Source: Zymoseptoria tritici IPO323
Taxonomy: Eukaryota > Ascomycota > Dothideomycetes > Mycosphaerellales > Mycosphaerellaceae
NCBI RefSeq assembly: GCF_000219625.1
Contig: NC_018216.1
Location: 1,116,001 to 1,180,000, forward strand
Reading direction: 5' to 3'
DNA: 64,000 nucleotides
Shown: piece after piece, positions 1 through 13,403 of the stretch
Layout: every line of letters begins with the position of its first letter
Numbering within the stretch: position 1 is the stretch's first letter
Program-made: the position numbers and the translations under genes
Notes under the pieces: model-generated
What the model was told of the DNA's origin: nothing
What the model saw: only the letters and a program-made list of their open reading frames with translations
Databases searched by the model: none

Positions 1-1395
<1,395 letters not shown>

Positions 1396-4300
1396 ATGAG
1401 CCGCCAACAACGTGATGGCTATCCTTCTTTTCCTCCTCCCCCACCACCTCAGCAGAACTTCTCTGCTCCAGGATCGCCTGCGCTCCCACGGAGTCGGCCA
1501 AATTCTGGGCTGCTCTCTTCGATAACTACTTCATTTCTTCACAGCGGGCAGGGCGATTCATTCCCGCAATCTCAGGCGTCTACGCCCGTATATGGCTCCC
1601 ATTTGTCCCCTGGCCTGCCAATCTCGTACGGTCCTAGAACGCCAAGTGCTTTGAATCCGCAGACATCATCTGGTCTCGTTATTCCACCGCCTCCTCGCCA
1701 ACCTTCTCCTAGCTCGCCGTCCGTGACAATGGAGCCGTATAATCCGCGACAATGGAACAGAAGCCAGGTCTCCGGCTCGCAGATGGTCTTTCAACAACGA
1801 CACAGTGCAATGCCTGCGAGCACAGCCCATGCCAGCGGAATGGAAGGTATGCTCAATTTTAGCTTGCCTTCTACATGTTCGGAGCGATGTTTTTTTCGAA
1901 GTTGCCGGACCAGTGCCTTGCATTTGCGATTCGCTCTCGGCTGACCTGTGTCCTTCGCAGCGGCCATGCCTTCTCCCCCGCCGCCATACTCACCAGAAAC
2001 GCCAGACAATTCGTCCCGAAGTAATCTCGTATCGCCTGTACTTGACAACATCGGATTCACAGCATCGCCAATGGTCGCGGAAGGTTCTTCGAGAAACTCT
2101 CCACAGGTCTCGAGATCTCCAGCGTTTCCTCCACCGCCTCCTCAGTCCTCTCGAAACCGTGATCGATCGGCCTCGGGCCAGGCACAGCGATCGTTTTTCA
2201 GCTTGTCTGGTTTGAGGGGGAAGCAGCCAGCAACGATAGATGTTCAGGGTCAGCCGAGCATCGCGGTTCCAGCCCCGCTGTTCATGGATGCACAGCCGCC
2301 AGCGGCAAGAAGAGCAGCATCAACAGGACACATAAACTCTGGCGGTCCCGGTATAGCCTCGTCAATACACACGCCAATTGGACGCGAATCTCCGGACAGC
2401 CGATGGCAGCCGGGCCTACCACTACCTGGTCCTCCTCCAGGTCCGCCACCGCCTCCAACGAATCGTTCGCAAAGTCTGAACCGACCGATGGGTTCTGCTG
2501 GATCAAGCAGTAACGGAGACGATCGCGGGTTCGAGGCACCTAGGCAAAGACGAACAATGGCGGTTTCGACTCTAGGTCCAGTCCCTCCTACGCCGGCAGA
2601 CTGGGTGGACTCGGATCACCAGCGACCGAGTGAGGCGCCACCACTTCCTCCACCACCACAAACTCAGCCCGAACCTGAAACTCCTCCGCTACGTATCGTC
2701 ACTGGAGTGAATCATGCAAGTTCGTCCTCTCGACGAGCCACTGCGAGAGACATGAGCGCACAGGGCATAAGGGAACGGAGATCAAGAAGTCGAGCCCAAG
2801 GTGTCATCGATGAAGACTCTAGACCCGCGAATCTCGTTTTCTCGCCCGACGGAGGTTCGATCAGTCGTCGACGCGAGCACATGCGGAATCCATCCGGATA
2901 TGCTGGCCCATCATCAGCTCCGGCTGCGTCGTCGTCGAAGGCGCCTGAAAGTGTCCTGACTCCGCCATACACGCCCGCGATCAGCAGGAAGAACGCTATC
3001 AAAGCTCCGAATAGTGCATCGAGTGACCGACCGATTTCGCATCTGTTACATACACCAAACGAAGAGAGCATCATACACGCCCCTCTGAGCCCCGCCAGGC
3101 CCCCTTCCAGCGGATCCACCAAAGGTCCCAGCAAGCTTGATGCCTTCTCCATGCAAGCCATAGAAAGACATCGTGTGTTCGTGGAGAAGGAAGCTGCTGC
3201 ATCGACCGATGAGCAGCGTCTGGAACTCTTTGCAAATTTTCTGGTACATGAGTCGAGGCTGCGTCGGGATCGATACACTGCCGCTTACAATGCTATGGCT
3301 GGTGACATTGTGGACCTCACCAGAGACATGTGGCGACCATATGCATCGAAGAGTAGTCGCCGAGCTATCACGCCGACCACTTCAATGTCTTCTTTCGATC
3401 CTACTGTGCCTTCATGGACCTCTGATGGTCAGCCCGTTTCCGCGAATGGAAACGCTCCGAGCTCTGCGACGTCGCTGGAGGGCTTCACTCCTGCAACTGA
3501 TTCGGGCTCTATGGGAGACCTGAGTGACAGCTTTGAACGGGCAGAAGGAAGGCAGTGGGCTGAGTCTTTCAAACCTTCGCTGTCGCCGATTCCCAGTATG
3601 GCTGTCAGCACTGTTCCTGACGAGAATGATTCTCGTGGCCGTACAGCAAGTCGCTGGTGGGACAATCCCAGCCAGCCTGGTGCTGGATCGATTGGACGAC
3701 CTGACCGTATTGAGAAGTCTCGTCGGGAGACCAAGTACATGGGCATCAACCCCGCTGCTCTTCAAGCGAGTGGTCAAGAGCATCCAGATCCCTCTCCAGC
3801 CTTGAGCAATTCCGCCTATACATACGGGCCTGATGAGTACCCTCCTGAGAAGGTCGGCTGGCATGATGGAGTTGATCTCGATACCCCGATACCGACTCCG
3901 CAGAGGTTCGGAGTGTCGACCCCGGGCGTCGAGCCTCTTGACGTGTCCAGGCTTGTGACTCTACCGCCGCCATATCCTCGCCATCATCCTGCTGTGAATA
4001 ATAGTCACCCACAATTGAGTGACTTGCGCAGCGAGCATCGACTTTTGGCGGACTTGTCAGCGATCCAGAAGATTAAGGACGATTATCTGGAGAAAGACTT
4101 CGCTCTATCACAAGAACAGCAAAGTGCTGGAAAGAAACGCCGAAGCAGACTGCGAACCGACATACAGAGCAGAATCGCAGATGGTAGTATATCCTTCGCC
4201 GACGCAGCAAACGCTGAGGCAGATTTCGACGAAGAAGAAGCCGAACGAGGAAAGGTCAACGCTCGTGCAATCTTCGATCTCTTCGAGACCAGTGTTGCTC

Positions 4301-5220
4301 ATCCGTTGAACACGCTCCTGACAGAGCGACTCGCAAAAGCAAACGACTGCATACGCCAATTACGCACCGATCTTGAAGGCAATCGCCACTCGACGAATCC
4401 GAACGAAGCACAGGAAGAAGGCGACGAACACCCCGAGCGTCTCGAGAAGCTGACTCTCCTCAAATGGCTCTTTGAGGCTCGCGAGCAGCTGCACAAAGAA
4501 ATGTCCGATCTCCACGGCATGCGCAGCGAAAAGTACTCCGAGGTGATCCTCACGCCCTACCGCATCGCAAAATTGCAGTCCAAAATCGACGAAGCCACGT
4601 CATTTTTCCAGAAAGACAGTCTCGAGCGACAAGTCAGTCTAGCAAAGGACTCCCTCAAGCGTCTCGAGGAGCTGCAAGGCATCATGGAGTCGAACGTCTC
4701 CCGCGGCGTGGAAGACCAACTCTCCGCCTTCTGGGACATTGCTCCTGGTTTACTCGAAGTGATTCAACAGATCCCTACATCCCCGACACAGATGTCTCGA
4801 CTGGAAATCCAGATCCCTTGCCAGGAATACGACGAAAACCCATCGTACCATCAACACCCACTGCAATACCTCTACTCCCTCCTTGGCCACGCCGAAAAGA
4901 GCGCGTACCAATTCATCGAGTCGCAGACGAATTTGCTCTGTTTGCTGCACGAAGTCCGCACGGCGACGACGAAGTCGAGACTGAGAAGGCTGGAAATTGA
5001 GAGGCAGGCGAGTGCGCCTGGAGATGAGGAGATTCGAGCGGAAATGATGCAGGCGAGGCGGGAGGCGGAGGATGTGTTGACGAGGGAGTTGAAGGAGAAG
5101 GTCGGGGAGGTGGAGAGGCAGTGGGTTGAGGCTTTGGGAGAGGGAATGGAGGAGTGTAGGGATGCTGTGAGGGCGTGGTTAGAGGAGAGTGGTGGGTTGG
5201 AGGAGGGGTTGGATGGGTGA
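1396..5220 (+). CDS. Large proline-rich, coiled-coil protein of unknown function
   Basis: Two exons, 1396-1846 and 1961-5220, give 1236 residues. The intron 1847-1960 starts GTATGC and ends TTCGCAG, and it joins phase-1 halves so that ...GME runs into AAMPSPPPPY. The first ~540 residues are Pro/Ser-rich and disordered with several polyproline runs (possible SH3/EVH1/WW ligands). A conserved-looking helical block begins near residue 545 (AFSMQAIERHRVF, then ANFLVHESRLRRDRY), and residues ~835-1230 are highly charged with long predicted coiled coils. There is no signal peptide or membrane segment. I recognise it only as a conserved ascomycete-type protein without an assigned function; a cytoskeletal or scaffold role is a guess from composition. 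Confidence 0.85.
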
Positions 5221-5710
5221 GTAGGGTGAGGGCTGTAGGATTATGAGGAGACATGTGAGGAGACATTTGGAGAGGAGCAAAAGCGGCAGTTATCCGTTCA
5301 GGAGCAAGGACGCTTGGATGGATTCTTATGCAAGTGATCAAGTGAACAATCTATGCAAGTGCTGATTTTGTGCAAACGCTTTGTTATGCTCAAAGAAGTG
5401 ATCGATCGCGCTTTCTCAAATTCTTGTGCGTGCCCGTGATTCTCACCCAGCTGCTGACTCCCAGCTCCGGAGCTACTTCCGCGTTCCTCGATCTTGGCGT
5501 TGAAAAAGTTCCTGAGATCTGGCGGTCGTCCTCTCTCTCGCTTCTCAAACAACACATCTTCAGCACTTTCCGAACCTTGCGCCCTCAAAGCCTTTGCTCG
5601 TAAAGCCAAAAACACTCAGAAAAAGCCTTCTAAAATCGTCCTGATCTCTGGATAACAGAGTCAGCTTCTTCATCCTCCTCCCGTGCGCGAACAAGTCTTC
5701 AACTCGACCT
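5221..5710. other. Intergenic 3' flank and Pab1 promoter
   Basis: This stretch contains the 3' flank of the preceding gene and the upstream region of Pab1. I see no coding frame with convincing composition and no clear TATA box. Confidence 0.4.
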
Positions 5711-5976
5711 GTGAGTATCGCAGTGCAAAACCCCCATGGCAGACGGCGACATACGAGACAAGACTGACTCTTCATCTCGCAGCGCCACCTCTCCACCGTC
5801 GCTTTCGCACCTCCGAATCGTTCACTCAGCGCAAATCCAATCCAAGACGTACGTGCGGTCAGCTCTTTGTCACCTTCGAACAATCCTTCCACCTCCGGCT
5901 CCTTCCAGCGCGACAACCACGACAATCAGCGCGCAGCGTACATCTGAACAAAAGCCCGAATCTGACACTTGCGCAG
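5711..5976 (+). promoter_or_regulatory. Pab1 5' leader with two candidate UTR introns
   Basis: Two donor/acceptor pairs with branch-like CTGAC sequences sit in the leader: 5711-5782 (GTGAGT ... CTGACTCTTCATCTCGCAG) and 5849-5976 (GTACGT ... CTGACACTTGCGCAG). If both are spliced, the in-frame upstream ATG at 5736 is removed, which would explain why 92 open codons precede the real start. This is inferred from splice signals only. Confidence 0.4.
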
Positions 5977-6011
5977 ATTCACATCCACCCGACAAACCCA
6001 CAACCGCAATC

Positions 6012-8353
6012 ATGTCTGACGTTCAGAACGCGACCTCGCCCGACGCGGCCTCCGCTCCCGCCGATGCGACTGCCCAGAACGGCGCCAACCAGATCAACAC
6101 CAACGTGCCTGCAACTGGCGAGGAAGCTCCAGCCTCCGCCGCCCCTGCCAACGCCAACCCAAACTCCGCCTCGCTCTATGTCGGTGAGCTCGACCCTTCC
6201 GTCACGGAGGCCATGCTCTTCGAGCTCTTCTCCTCCATTGGCCAGGTCGCCTCCATTCGTGTCTGCCGTGACGCTGTGACTCGTCGCTCGCTTGGCTACG
6301 CCTACGTCAACTACAACGTCGCCGGTGACGGCGAGCGTGCGCTTGAAGAGCTGAACTACACCTTGATCAAGGGCAGGCCTTGCCGTATCATGTGGTCCCA
6401 GCGTGATCCGCTCCTCCGCAAGACTGGTCAGGGCAATGTTTTCATCAAGAACCTTGACGCTGCTATCGACAACAAGGCTCTTCACGACACCTTTGCCGCA
6501 TTCGGCAACATCCTCTCCTGCAAGGTCGCCCAGGACGAGAACGCCAACTCCAAGGGGTACGGATTCGTTCACTACGAGACTGCCGAGGCCGCCAACCAGG
6601 CCATCAAGAACGTCAACGGCATGTTGTTGAACGAGAAGAAGGTTTTCGTCGGCCACCACATCCCCAAGAAGGACCGCATGAGCAAGGTTGAGGAGATGAA
6701 GGCCAACTTTACCAACATCTACGTCAAGAACATCGACAGCGAGACTACCGACAACGAGTTCCGCGAGCTGTTCGAGAAGTACGGTGACATCACCTCTGCT
6801 TCGCTCGCACACGACAACGAGAGCGGCAAGAACCGAGGATTCGGCTTCGTCAACTACATCAGACACGAGGATGCGTACAAGGCGGTGGAGGAGTTGAACG
6901 ACTCGGACTTCAAGGGACAAAAGCTCTACGTGGGCCGCGCTCAGAAGAAGCACGAGCGTGAGGAGGAGCTCCGCAAGCAGTACGAAGCAGCTCGTCAAGA
7001 GAAGAGCGCCAAGTACACGGGTGTCAACCTCTACGTCAAGAACTTGGCGGACGAGATTGACGACGATGAGCTCCGCAAGGTCTTCGAGCCATATGGTGCC
7101 ATCACATCTGCCAAGGTCATGCGTGACACTCTTCCCGCCGACGGCTCTGAAACTCCCGCTAAGAAGGAAGGTGATGCTGAAGAGAAGGAGGCCGAGCCCG
7201 AGAAAGATGGCGAGAAGAAGGATGATGTTGATGACTTGTCCAAGAAGCTGGATACCGTCACCATCCAGGGCGAGAAGAAGCTTCTCGGCAAGAGCAAGGG
7301 GTTCGGATTCGTCTGCTTCTCCAACCCCGACGAGGCCACCAAGGCTGTCACTGAGTTGAACCAGAAGATGGTGCACGGCAAGCCGCTTTACGTTGCTCTC
7401 GCTCAGCGTAAGGAGGTCCGCAAGAGTCAGCTCGAGGCCAGCATCCAGGCTCGCAACCAGGTCCGCATGCAGCAGCAGGCCACCGCTGGAGGTATCCCAC
7501 CCCAGTTCATGCAGCCACAGATGTTCATGGGTCCCAACGGTCAGCCCATGATGATGCCAGCTGGTGGACGTGGACAGCCCATGCCATTCATGCAGGGTCC
7601 CGGCGGTCAAGGTCAGCGCGGCGGCTTCCCAGGTATGCCTCCGCAAGGCGGTCGCGGACAGCCCATGCCTCAGATGCCTCAAATGCCATTCGGCTACCCA
7701 CCACAAATGGGCGGCATGCCTCAACCATACGGCAACCCAGCTGCCTACGCTCAGATGATCCAGGCTGCTCAAGCACAAGCTGCCCGCGGTCAAGGCCGTG
7801 GCGGCCCAATGCCCGGTATGCCCATGATGCCAGGTATGCCCGGTATGCCTCCTCAGATGATGCCCGCCGGCGCTGCCGGTCGTGGCGGTTTCGGTGGTGG
7901 GCGTGGAGGTATGATGGGTGGACGTGGTCCTTCTGATGAGCAGCGTGGTCGCGCCTCCAACCGCGGTCCAATGGGCTCTGGCATCGACATGGCTGCGCTC
8001 AACGCTGCCTCGGCTCCTCAGCAGAAGCAGATGCTCGGTGAGGCTCTTTACCCAAAGATCCACGCTCAGCAGCCCGAGCTGGCTGGCAAGATTACTGGTA
8101 TGCTTCTCGAGATGGACAACGAGGAGCTCCTCAACCTGTAAGTGGCCCAACATTCGAGCAATTTGAACTGCAGCTAACACTCCACAGCACCGGTAACGAT
8201 CAGGCTCTCCGCGAGAAGGTCGATGAGGCCCTCACCGTCTACGACGAGTATCTCAAGAATCACAGCGGTCCATCTGGCGAGGAGGGCGGCCAGGCCAACG
8301 GCGCCGAGAACCTCAACCCGACCGCGGAGGAGGTTAAGGATCCGGAGGCCTAG
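6012..8353 (+). CDS. PAB1: Polyadenylate-binding protein Pab1
   Basis: Pab1 binds poly(A) tails and bridges to eIF4G, so it controls mRNA translation and decay. Exons 6012-8137 and 8188-8353 encode 763 residues; the intron 8138-8187 (GTAAGT...CACAG) interrupts the C-terminal domain. Four RRMs are seen at roughly 54-132, 142-219, 235-312 and 340-460, with RNP motifs such as [16 protein letters not shown] and [11 protein letters not shown]4 carries an acidic/lysine-rich insertion of about 50 residues, an arrangement I associate with filamentous ascomycete Pab1. A Met/Gly/Pro/Gln linker follows, then the MLLE (PABC) domain, where exon 1 ends [14 protein letters not shown] and exon 2 supplies [16 protein letters not shown]. 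The start MSDVQNAT was chosen over the upstream ATG at 5736. Confidence 0.98.
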
Positions 8354-9662
8354 AAAGCCCACCGTATTCAGTCCTGGACTCAGCGGATGATGCAACAACC
8401 GCAGTCCGTGGTGAGCCATTGAGTTGGTCTTTTCACCTGGTGTCAAGGGGCTCGAAATGACGGCGAGCGGTTTCTGTACCGCAAGGCTACGATGATGTCT
8501 TTCCTTTTTCTGTTTGCCGTACGACCTCGCCACCGCAATGAGCGACGAGCGCGCGGGCTGATTACTTGCGATACCCCTTTACTCTCTGCATCAGTACGAT
8601 ACGATCGGAGAAGCGAGCTACCACACTTTTTACGAATCAAAAATTCACAACCCACCGTCGTCTCCGTCATCGACACTCGCTTTGCAGAACGCGCTTTTCG
8701 ACAACCATCAGTCAAGGACTCTTCACGTTCCATGAGACTGGGGATGGTCTTATGTGAGGGCTGAGGGGAGAGAAACGGGGGACAAGGATGTATGTTTTCG
8801 GTGGCATGTAACAGTATCGATGGTGTGACTAGATGGAGGAGTGGATCCATGGGCTAGGAGGATATGAGAATAGAGAACAGTGTGTGGAGTTAATCACGAT
8901 GATGAGTATGAATATGACATTTTCCAAAGCCATCGTCATACTTCTGGTGATGTTCAAAAGACTGGTTCATGAAGCATGGGAGTGGATCCCTGCTGGCTTG
9001 GTCGATGGGCTTGGTCGACTTGGTGTTGCTTGGTTGTGCCACTTCACGTCTTCTCTTCTCCCTCTACTACCAAGCACCCTCATCAAGCTACAACTTCCAC
9101 ACCGGAAACATCGCATGGAGAGGCACATCAAGTCTTAGGCAGGACCTGATCAAGATGAAGACGAAACCTAGACTGCGGATGATGATGCTGCTGCAAGTCA
9201 CTGCCGATCTCCTCAAATGACGACGAAGAAGAAACATCGGTACCTTTCTTTCCAAGACGAATTGCTTCTGCTTTCCTTGGCTGGACTTGTCGGGGCAAGA
9301 GAAGGGTTTGCTTCTCCCTCTTAACCGTTGAGGCTCTTTCCCTCGCGCGGCCTTGGCTGATGGAAGTGGCTCCGCTCATTTCCAATCCTACACAAGAGGC
9401 ACGAGACCGGCGGAGAATGAGTGAAGGGTCTCACTACCGCTGCGCTCGGGTAAAGGATATGCCTTTTGTTCCTGGGCGCGGTAATGCGGAGGTTGTGCGG
9501 AGGGTCTGTAAGTATACCTGACCTTCACTGTGGGCTTTCTGTCTCTATCCTCTGTTCTCTATCTCTGTTGTTTTGTCCTTGGACTTCACTTCTTCCCCGT
9601 CCGTCTACTCCCTCCACCTCTCCGGTCCCTTTCCAACTCGCGAACCCGACTGAATAGCAAGA
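8354..9662. other. Intergenic region between PAB1 and the MFS gene
   Basis: The 1.3-kb gap holds the PAB1 3' UTR and the promoter of the permease. The last ~130 bases before the permease ATG are pyrimidine-rich (ctgttgttttgtccttggacttcacttcttcc), typical of a fungal transcription start zone. The short frames in the gap (up to 101 codons) have no recognisable features. Confidence 0.5.
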
Positions 9663-11710
9663 ATGGAAGTTGACGAAAAGTCCGACCGCCCTGGCAGCGA
9701 GACCTCCACGCCCAACGAAAAGCACGACTTCCGGGACGATACCCACATTGAGGATCCAGAGCATGTTCACAACCAGAGTCCACTGCACGATCCCGCGCTG
9801 GATGCAAAGCTGAATCGACAATTTGACTTGCACATTTTGCCGTGGTTGTTTGGGATGTGGTTGTTGGCGTTTATTGATCGGGCGAATATTGGTATGTATA
9901 TTACGAAAGGGAGAACGAAGTCGCGGATACCACCGAGATGCTGTCGACGAAGGTTTAAAGAGACTGGTAGATTATGTGCTAACTCCGTCGCAGGTAACGC
10001 CAAAATCGATGGTCTGGTTGAAGACCTGCAACTCACGGGCCAGAAGTTCAACATTGCCCTTGCTATTTTCTATGTGCCTTACATCTGTGTCGATGTGCCG
10101 AGTAACCTCGTGCTGAAGTACTTCAAAGCGGGCCATTACCTGCCGTTCTTGTTAACGGCTTGGGGTATCGTGGGGACGTTCATGGGCTTTGTGAAGAGTT
10201 ACGGGGGTTTGTTGGCTGTGTGTTTCCTCGACTCCTTACTGGTGCATGCTTAGGAGATGTGTGATGGAATTGCGCTGATGAACAAGGCAGGCTCGATTCT
10301 TCCTCGGTTTGGCCGAAGGTGGATTACTGGGTGGCATCATCGTCTATCTATCTATGTTCTACCAGCGCCACGAAATGCTCTGGCGAGTCGGCCTATTCTA
10401 CTGCGCCGCTCCCCTGTCCGGAGCGTTCGGTGGCCTCCTAGCATCAGGTCTCGCACAAATCAGCACACCAGGCTACGATGGCTGGCCCTTCATATTCTTC
10501 ATCGAAGTACGCCTACAGCTTTCCCACCCAGCTCTCCCATTCTAACCACTCGCAGGGCGCCATCACAGTGCTCTTCGGCATCCTTGCCTTCTTCTTCCTC
10601 CCCCATACCCCTTCCGACGCCAAATTTCTTTCCGCTCCTGACCGCGCCGCGGCCATTGCGCGCATGCACGCCGACAGCCAGAGTACCTCGACAGCCGGCA
10701 CGGTCGACGAAGAGAAATTCGATTGGCATTGGGTTAAACTCGCGCTCACGGACGTCAATACGATGTTGCTGTCGTTGATCTTTTTCCTCATCATCACGCC
10801 GATTTATAGTTACTCGTTGTTTTTGCCGACGATCATTCGGACGTTTGGGTATAGCATTGTTGTTACGCAACTCTTCACAGTACGTCACATCCTCCTTGTC
10901 TACACCCGAAGGGAGATCTGCCCGCTGACAGAGTGACAGGTCCCACCCAACATGGCCGGCTTCTTCGCCGTCCTAATCGTCTGCTGGCTCTCCGACCGCT
11001 ACAAAGTTCGCGGACCCTTCATGATCATGGGCTGCGTCCTCACCTTGATCGGCTACATCATGCTCATCGCCTCCGACCGATCACTCGTTCAATACGGCGG
11101 GACGTTCTTCGTACCCCCTCCTATACCTGATCCCTCACAACCTCGGGTACTGTGCTGATGATTGGCCTATCTAGGTCGCCGCGGGCATCTTCCCCTGCTC
11201 CCCTCTCGTGATGGGCTGGCTATCCAATAACCTCGCACCGCACTACGTCCGCGCAACCGGTACGGGATTCCAGATCATGATTGCGAATTGTGCGGCGTTT
11301 ATTGCGACATTTACGTATATTTCTACCGAGTCGGTCCCCCCTCACCCCTTACCCTTACACGCTTGAAGTCCAGGATGTAAGACTGACGTACCACAAGTGC
11401 TCCTCGATACATCACGGGTCACGCGATCAATATCGGCGTGGTGGGAGCTGCGATTGTGGCTATTGCTGTGTTGTTGGTGTATAATGTAGGTTTTACCAGC
11501 ATGATGAGGATGGCGTGAAATTGCATGTTTGCTGACGCTGCGTAGACTGCGGAGAATAAGAGAAGAGCGAGTGGGAAGCGGGATCATCGCCTGCAGGAGC
11601 AGAGCGAGGGTCGCTTGGGTTCGAGACATCCAAGGGTGAGTATTGAAAGCTCTGGTTGCGAGCGTCGAGGGCACTGCTAATCCGACCCGCAGTTCCGATA
11701 CACTTTGTAG
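9663..11710 (+). CDS. MFS permease of the Dal5/anion:cation symporter family
   Basis: A nine-exon gene (9663-9891, 9994-10217, 10291-10506, 10556-10879, 10940-11110, 11175-11329, 11398-11485, 11546-11635, 11693-11710) encoding 504 residues. Every junction keeps frame and restores family motifs: RANIG|NAKIDGL, YGGLLA|ARFFLGLAEGG, FFIE|GAITVL, TQLFT|VPPNMAG, YIST(D)APRYITGH and the terminal SRHPR|FRYTL. The family imports organic anions such as allantoate, nicotinate, pantothenate or biotin precursors with protons across the plasma membrane; the substrate here cannot be told from sequence. About twelve membrane segments follow a ~50-residue hydrophilic N-terminus. Introns are 49-102 nt with GCTAAC/CTGAC-like branch points. 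The last exon is only five codons plus the stop. Confidence 0.93.
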
Positions 11711-11798
11711 AATTCAGAAGCGAATTGAATCGTTCCAGGGGTACAGCATTGCAAGCGGCCACGTTCCTTCCGGGACCTGTATATTCACAAGCAGTATC

Positions 11799-12188
11799 TC
11801 AAGGCAAACAAGACCATGCTCGACAGTTGCGCGCCACGACGAGATATCCGTGAGCGCTTTGTCTACTCCCTGCAGATGCTCGGCCAGTTCGTCGGTCCTG
11901 AGTGCCGCCAATTTCTGAAAGTCCTCTTCGTAGTCGTGAGGAGAAGTTCCTGAGATTCAAGGCTGAGTCTGATGCGTTGTAGCATGATCTTAGCATATTC
12001 TTCGCAATCGCATCGTGAATTGTAGGCGGCAGTAGCAACTCTCCGAACGGCGTGGCTCCTACCCGCTGGTACGGACAGACTTCGGAGCCCAAGTTCGTGG
12101 GTCCATGGCGGTATGCTTCCTTCGAAGCGACCAGTCCAGCATCATCCAGAGATTCGGGTAGTTGAGGTCCGCAATCATCGCATTTCAT
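11799..12188 (-). CDS. Possible small Cys-containing protein (unrecognised)
   Basis: A 129-codon frame from the ATG at 12186-12188 fills the gap between the convergent permease and VPS60. It begins MKCDDCGPQLPES and contains VGATPFGELLLPPTIHDAI and further single cysteines; the first ~80 residues look protein-like and the tail (RRTGRASAGSRQ) less so. It may be the first exon of a longer gene or a decayed gene. It ends up only 17 bases beyond the VPS60 stop on the same strand. I do not recognise a family. Confidence 0.35.
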   Translation of the reverse strand: MKCDDCGPQLPESLDDAGLVASKEAYRHGPTNLGSEVCPYQRVGATPFGELLLPPTIHDAIAKNMLRSCYNASDSALNLRNFSSRLRRGLSEIGGTQDRRTGRASAGSRQSAHGYLVVARNCRAWSCLP

Positions 12189-12205
12189 CTCAAGACAATC
12201 CTCCC

Positions 12206-12902
12206 TCACGTCGCCGCCTGCTTCTCCTTCCCCACCTCCGGCGCCTCGTCAATAAAACTCGGCACTCCACCCGCATCCTGCAAATAACTCGGCATCTCCT
12301 CCCCCAACCCCTCCCCAAACTCCACATCTTGCCCCAGCGCCTCCAACTCCGCATCCAACTCCGCCTCATCCACATCCTCCGGCACATCATAGCTCCGACT
12401 AATACTCTCCTGAATATCATTTCCCATATCCATCAGATCCGCCATCTCATCCTGCAACTTCTCAATCTTATCGATATTGATTTTCCCATACTGCTTCCGC
12501 AACTCCTTCTGCGTGGTCTTCATCGCGTCGACCGTCGCCATGGTGTTTTTGAGGTTATCCTGCATCATGCCCGCTTGTTCCATGTTCCAGGATTGTTGTT
12601 GGAGTTGATCTTTTTGGGACTCGTACATTTTGCGCTGTTGGAGGATCTTGATGGCTTTTTGTTTGATTGCGTTTTTGCCAGGACCGTCGCGCATAGAGGA
12701 GAGGCGTTGTTGGTAGGTGGAGAGCTCGGCATTGAGTTTGGCGAGTTTAACGTCGATTGATTCGATGCGTGTGTCGACCTGTTGAGGCTGTCAGTGAAAG
12801 CGACCATGGGCGTGCAGGAGTACCATTGCTGCCTACATTGGAAATGGCGCTGTTGAGGGTTGGCTTGGGTGCTGTGCTCTTTGCGCCGAATAGTCGATTC
12901 AT
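12206..12902 (-). CDS. VPS60: ESCRT-III-associated protein Vps60 (CHMP5-like)
   Basis: Exons 12837-12902 and 12206-12778 encode 212 residues; the 58-nt intron (12779-12836) joins SAISN to VDTRIESIDV. The start MNRLFGAK and the helical, charged body with ILQQRKMYESQKDQL and GKINIDKIEKLQDEM are those of Snf7-family Vps60/CHMP5. The acidic C-terminus with DVPEDVDEAELDAELEAL corresponds to the Vta1-binding region in this family. The protein acts at endosomes, promoting Vps4 assembly through Vta1 during multivesicular body formation. Length agrees with the usual 200-230 residues. Confidence 0.95.
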
Positions 12903-13403
12903 TGTGGACGGAACGATGAGAAGTTGAGCGCGTGCGGAGCGTGAGTTGCGGTAGGCGAAGGTGCGGGAATCTCGAGAATTGTGTTGTAATTGTAGTTGTT
13001 GTAGTAGACATGGGAGAGCTTCAAAGAGTTGCGATCATGTGAAGTGCTCAGCCTGGACGGGAGTGGCGGGGCAAGTGGGGGCGGATATCGTGGAGAGGAA
13101 TGCCTACCGACGTTGATTCAAACGTCTATGCGACAGTGCAGACTGCGTCGATTGATCTATGTATGCATACACTATTATTATTTGATGTGTGTCCTCTTGA
13201 ACGCCGCTTGCGCTCTGCTACTTGATTGCTACAGCTGTCCTTCTTCCGTTTCTCGCCTGACACCTGTTGAACATGTTGGACATCCGATTCCTTCTCCCTC
13301 CTTTTGTCTATGCATCCATTCATTGTTGATATCCGTAGCGCGTACAGCCAGCATAAGTCGTTGCGATGATCCAGCTCCAGCGTAATCGGCTTCTTGCGAC
13401 CGT
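12903..13403. other. Intergenic, VPS60 promoter side
   Basis: Five hundred bases between the VPS60 start and the YTH-gene stop, both on the minus strand. I see only short non-coding-like frames here; it must include the VPS60 promoter and the 3' end of the YTH transcript. Confidence 0.4.

Noticed and set aside
5736..6011. N-terminal extension of Pab1 from the ATG at 5736
   Set aside because: The extension is Ser/Pro/Arg-rich with no Pab1 similarity and overlaps two likely UTR introns; MSDVQ at 6012 is the usual kind of start.
5979..8180. 733-codon antisense frame opposite PAB1
   Set aside because: It is the complement of a highly codon-biased gene; composition (Leu/Val/His-rich) is a shadow with no domain.
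12113..12760. 215-codon plus-strand frame over VPS60
   Set aside because: It is antisense to a clear VPS60 exon.
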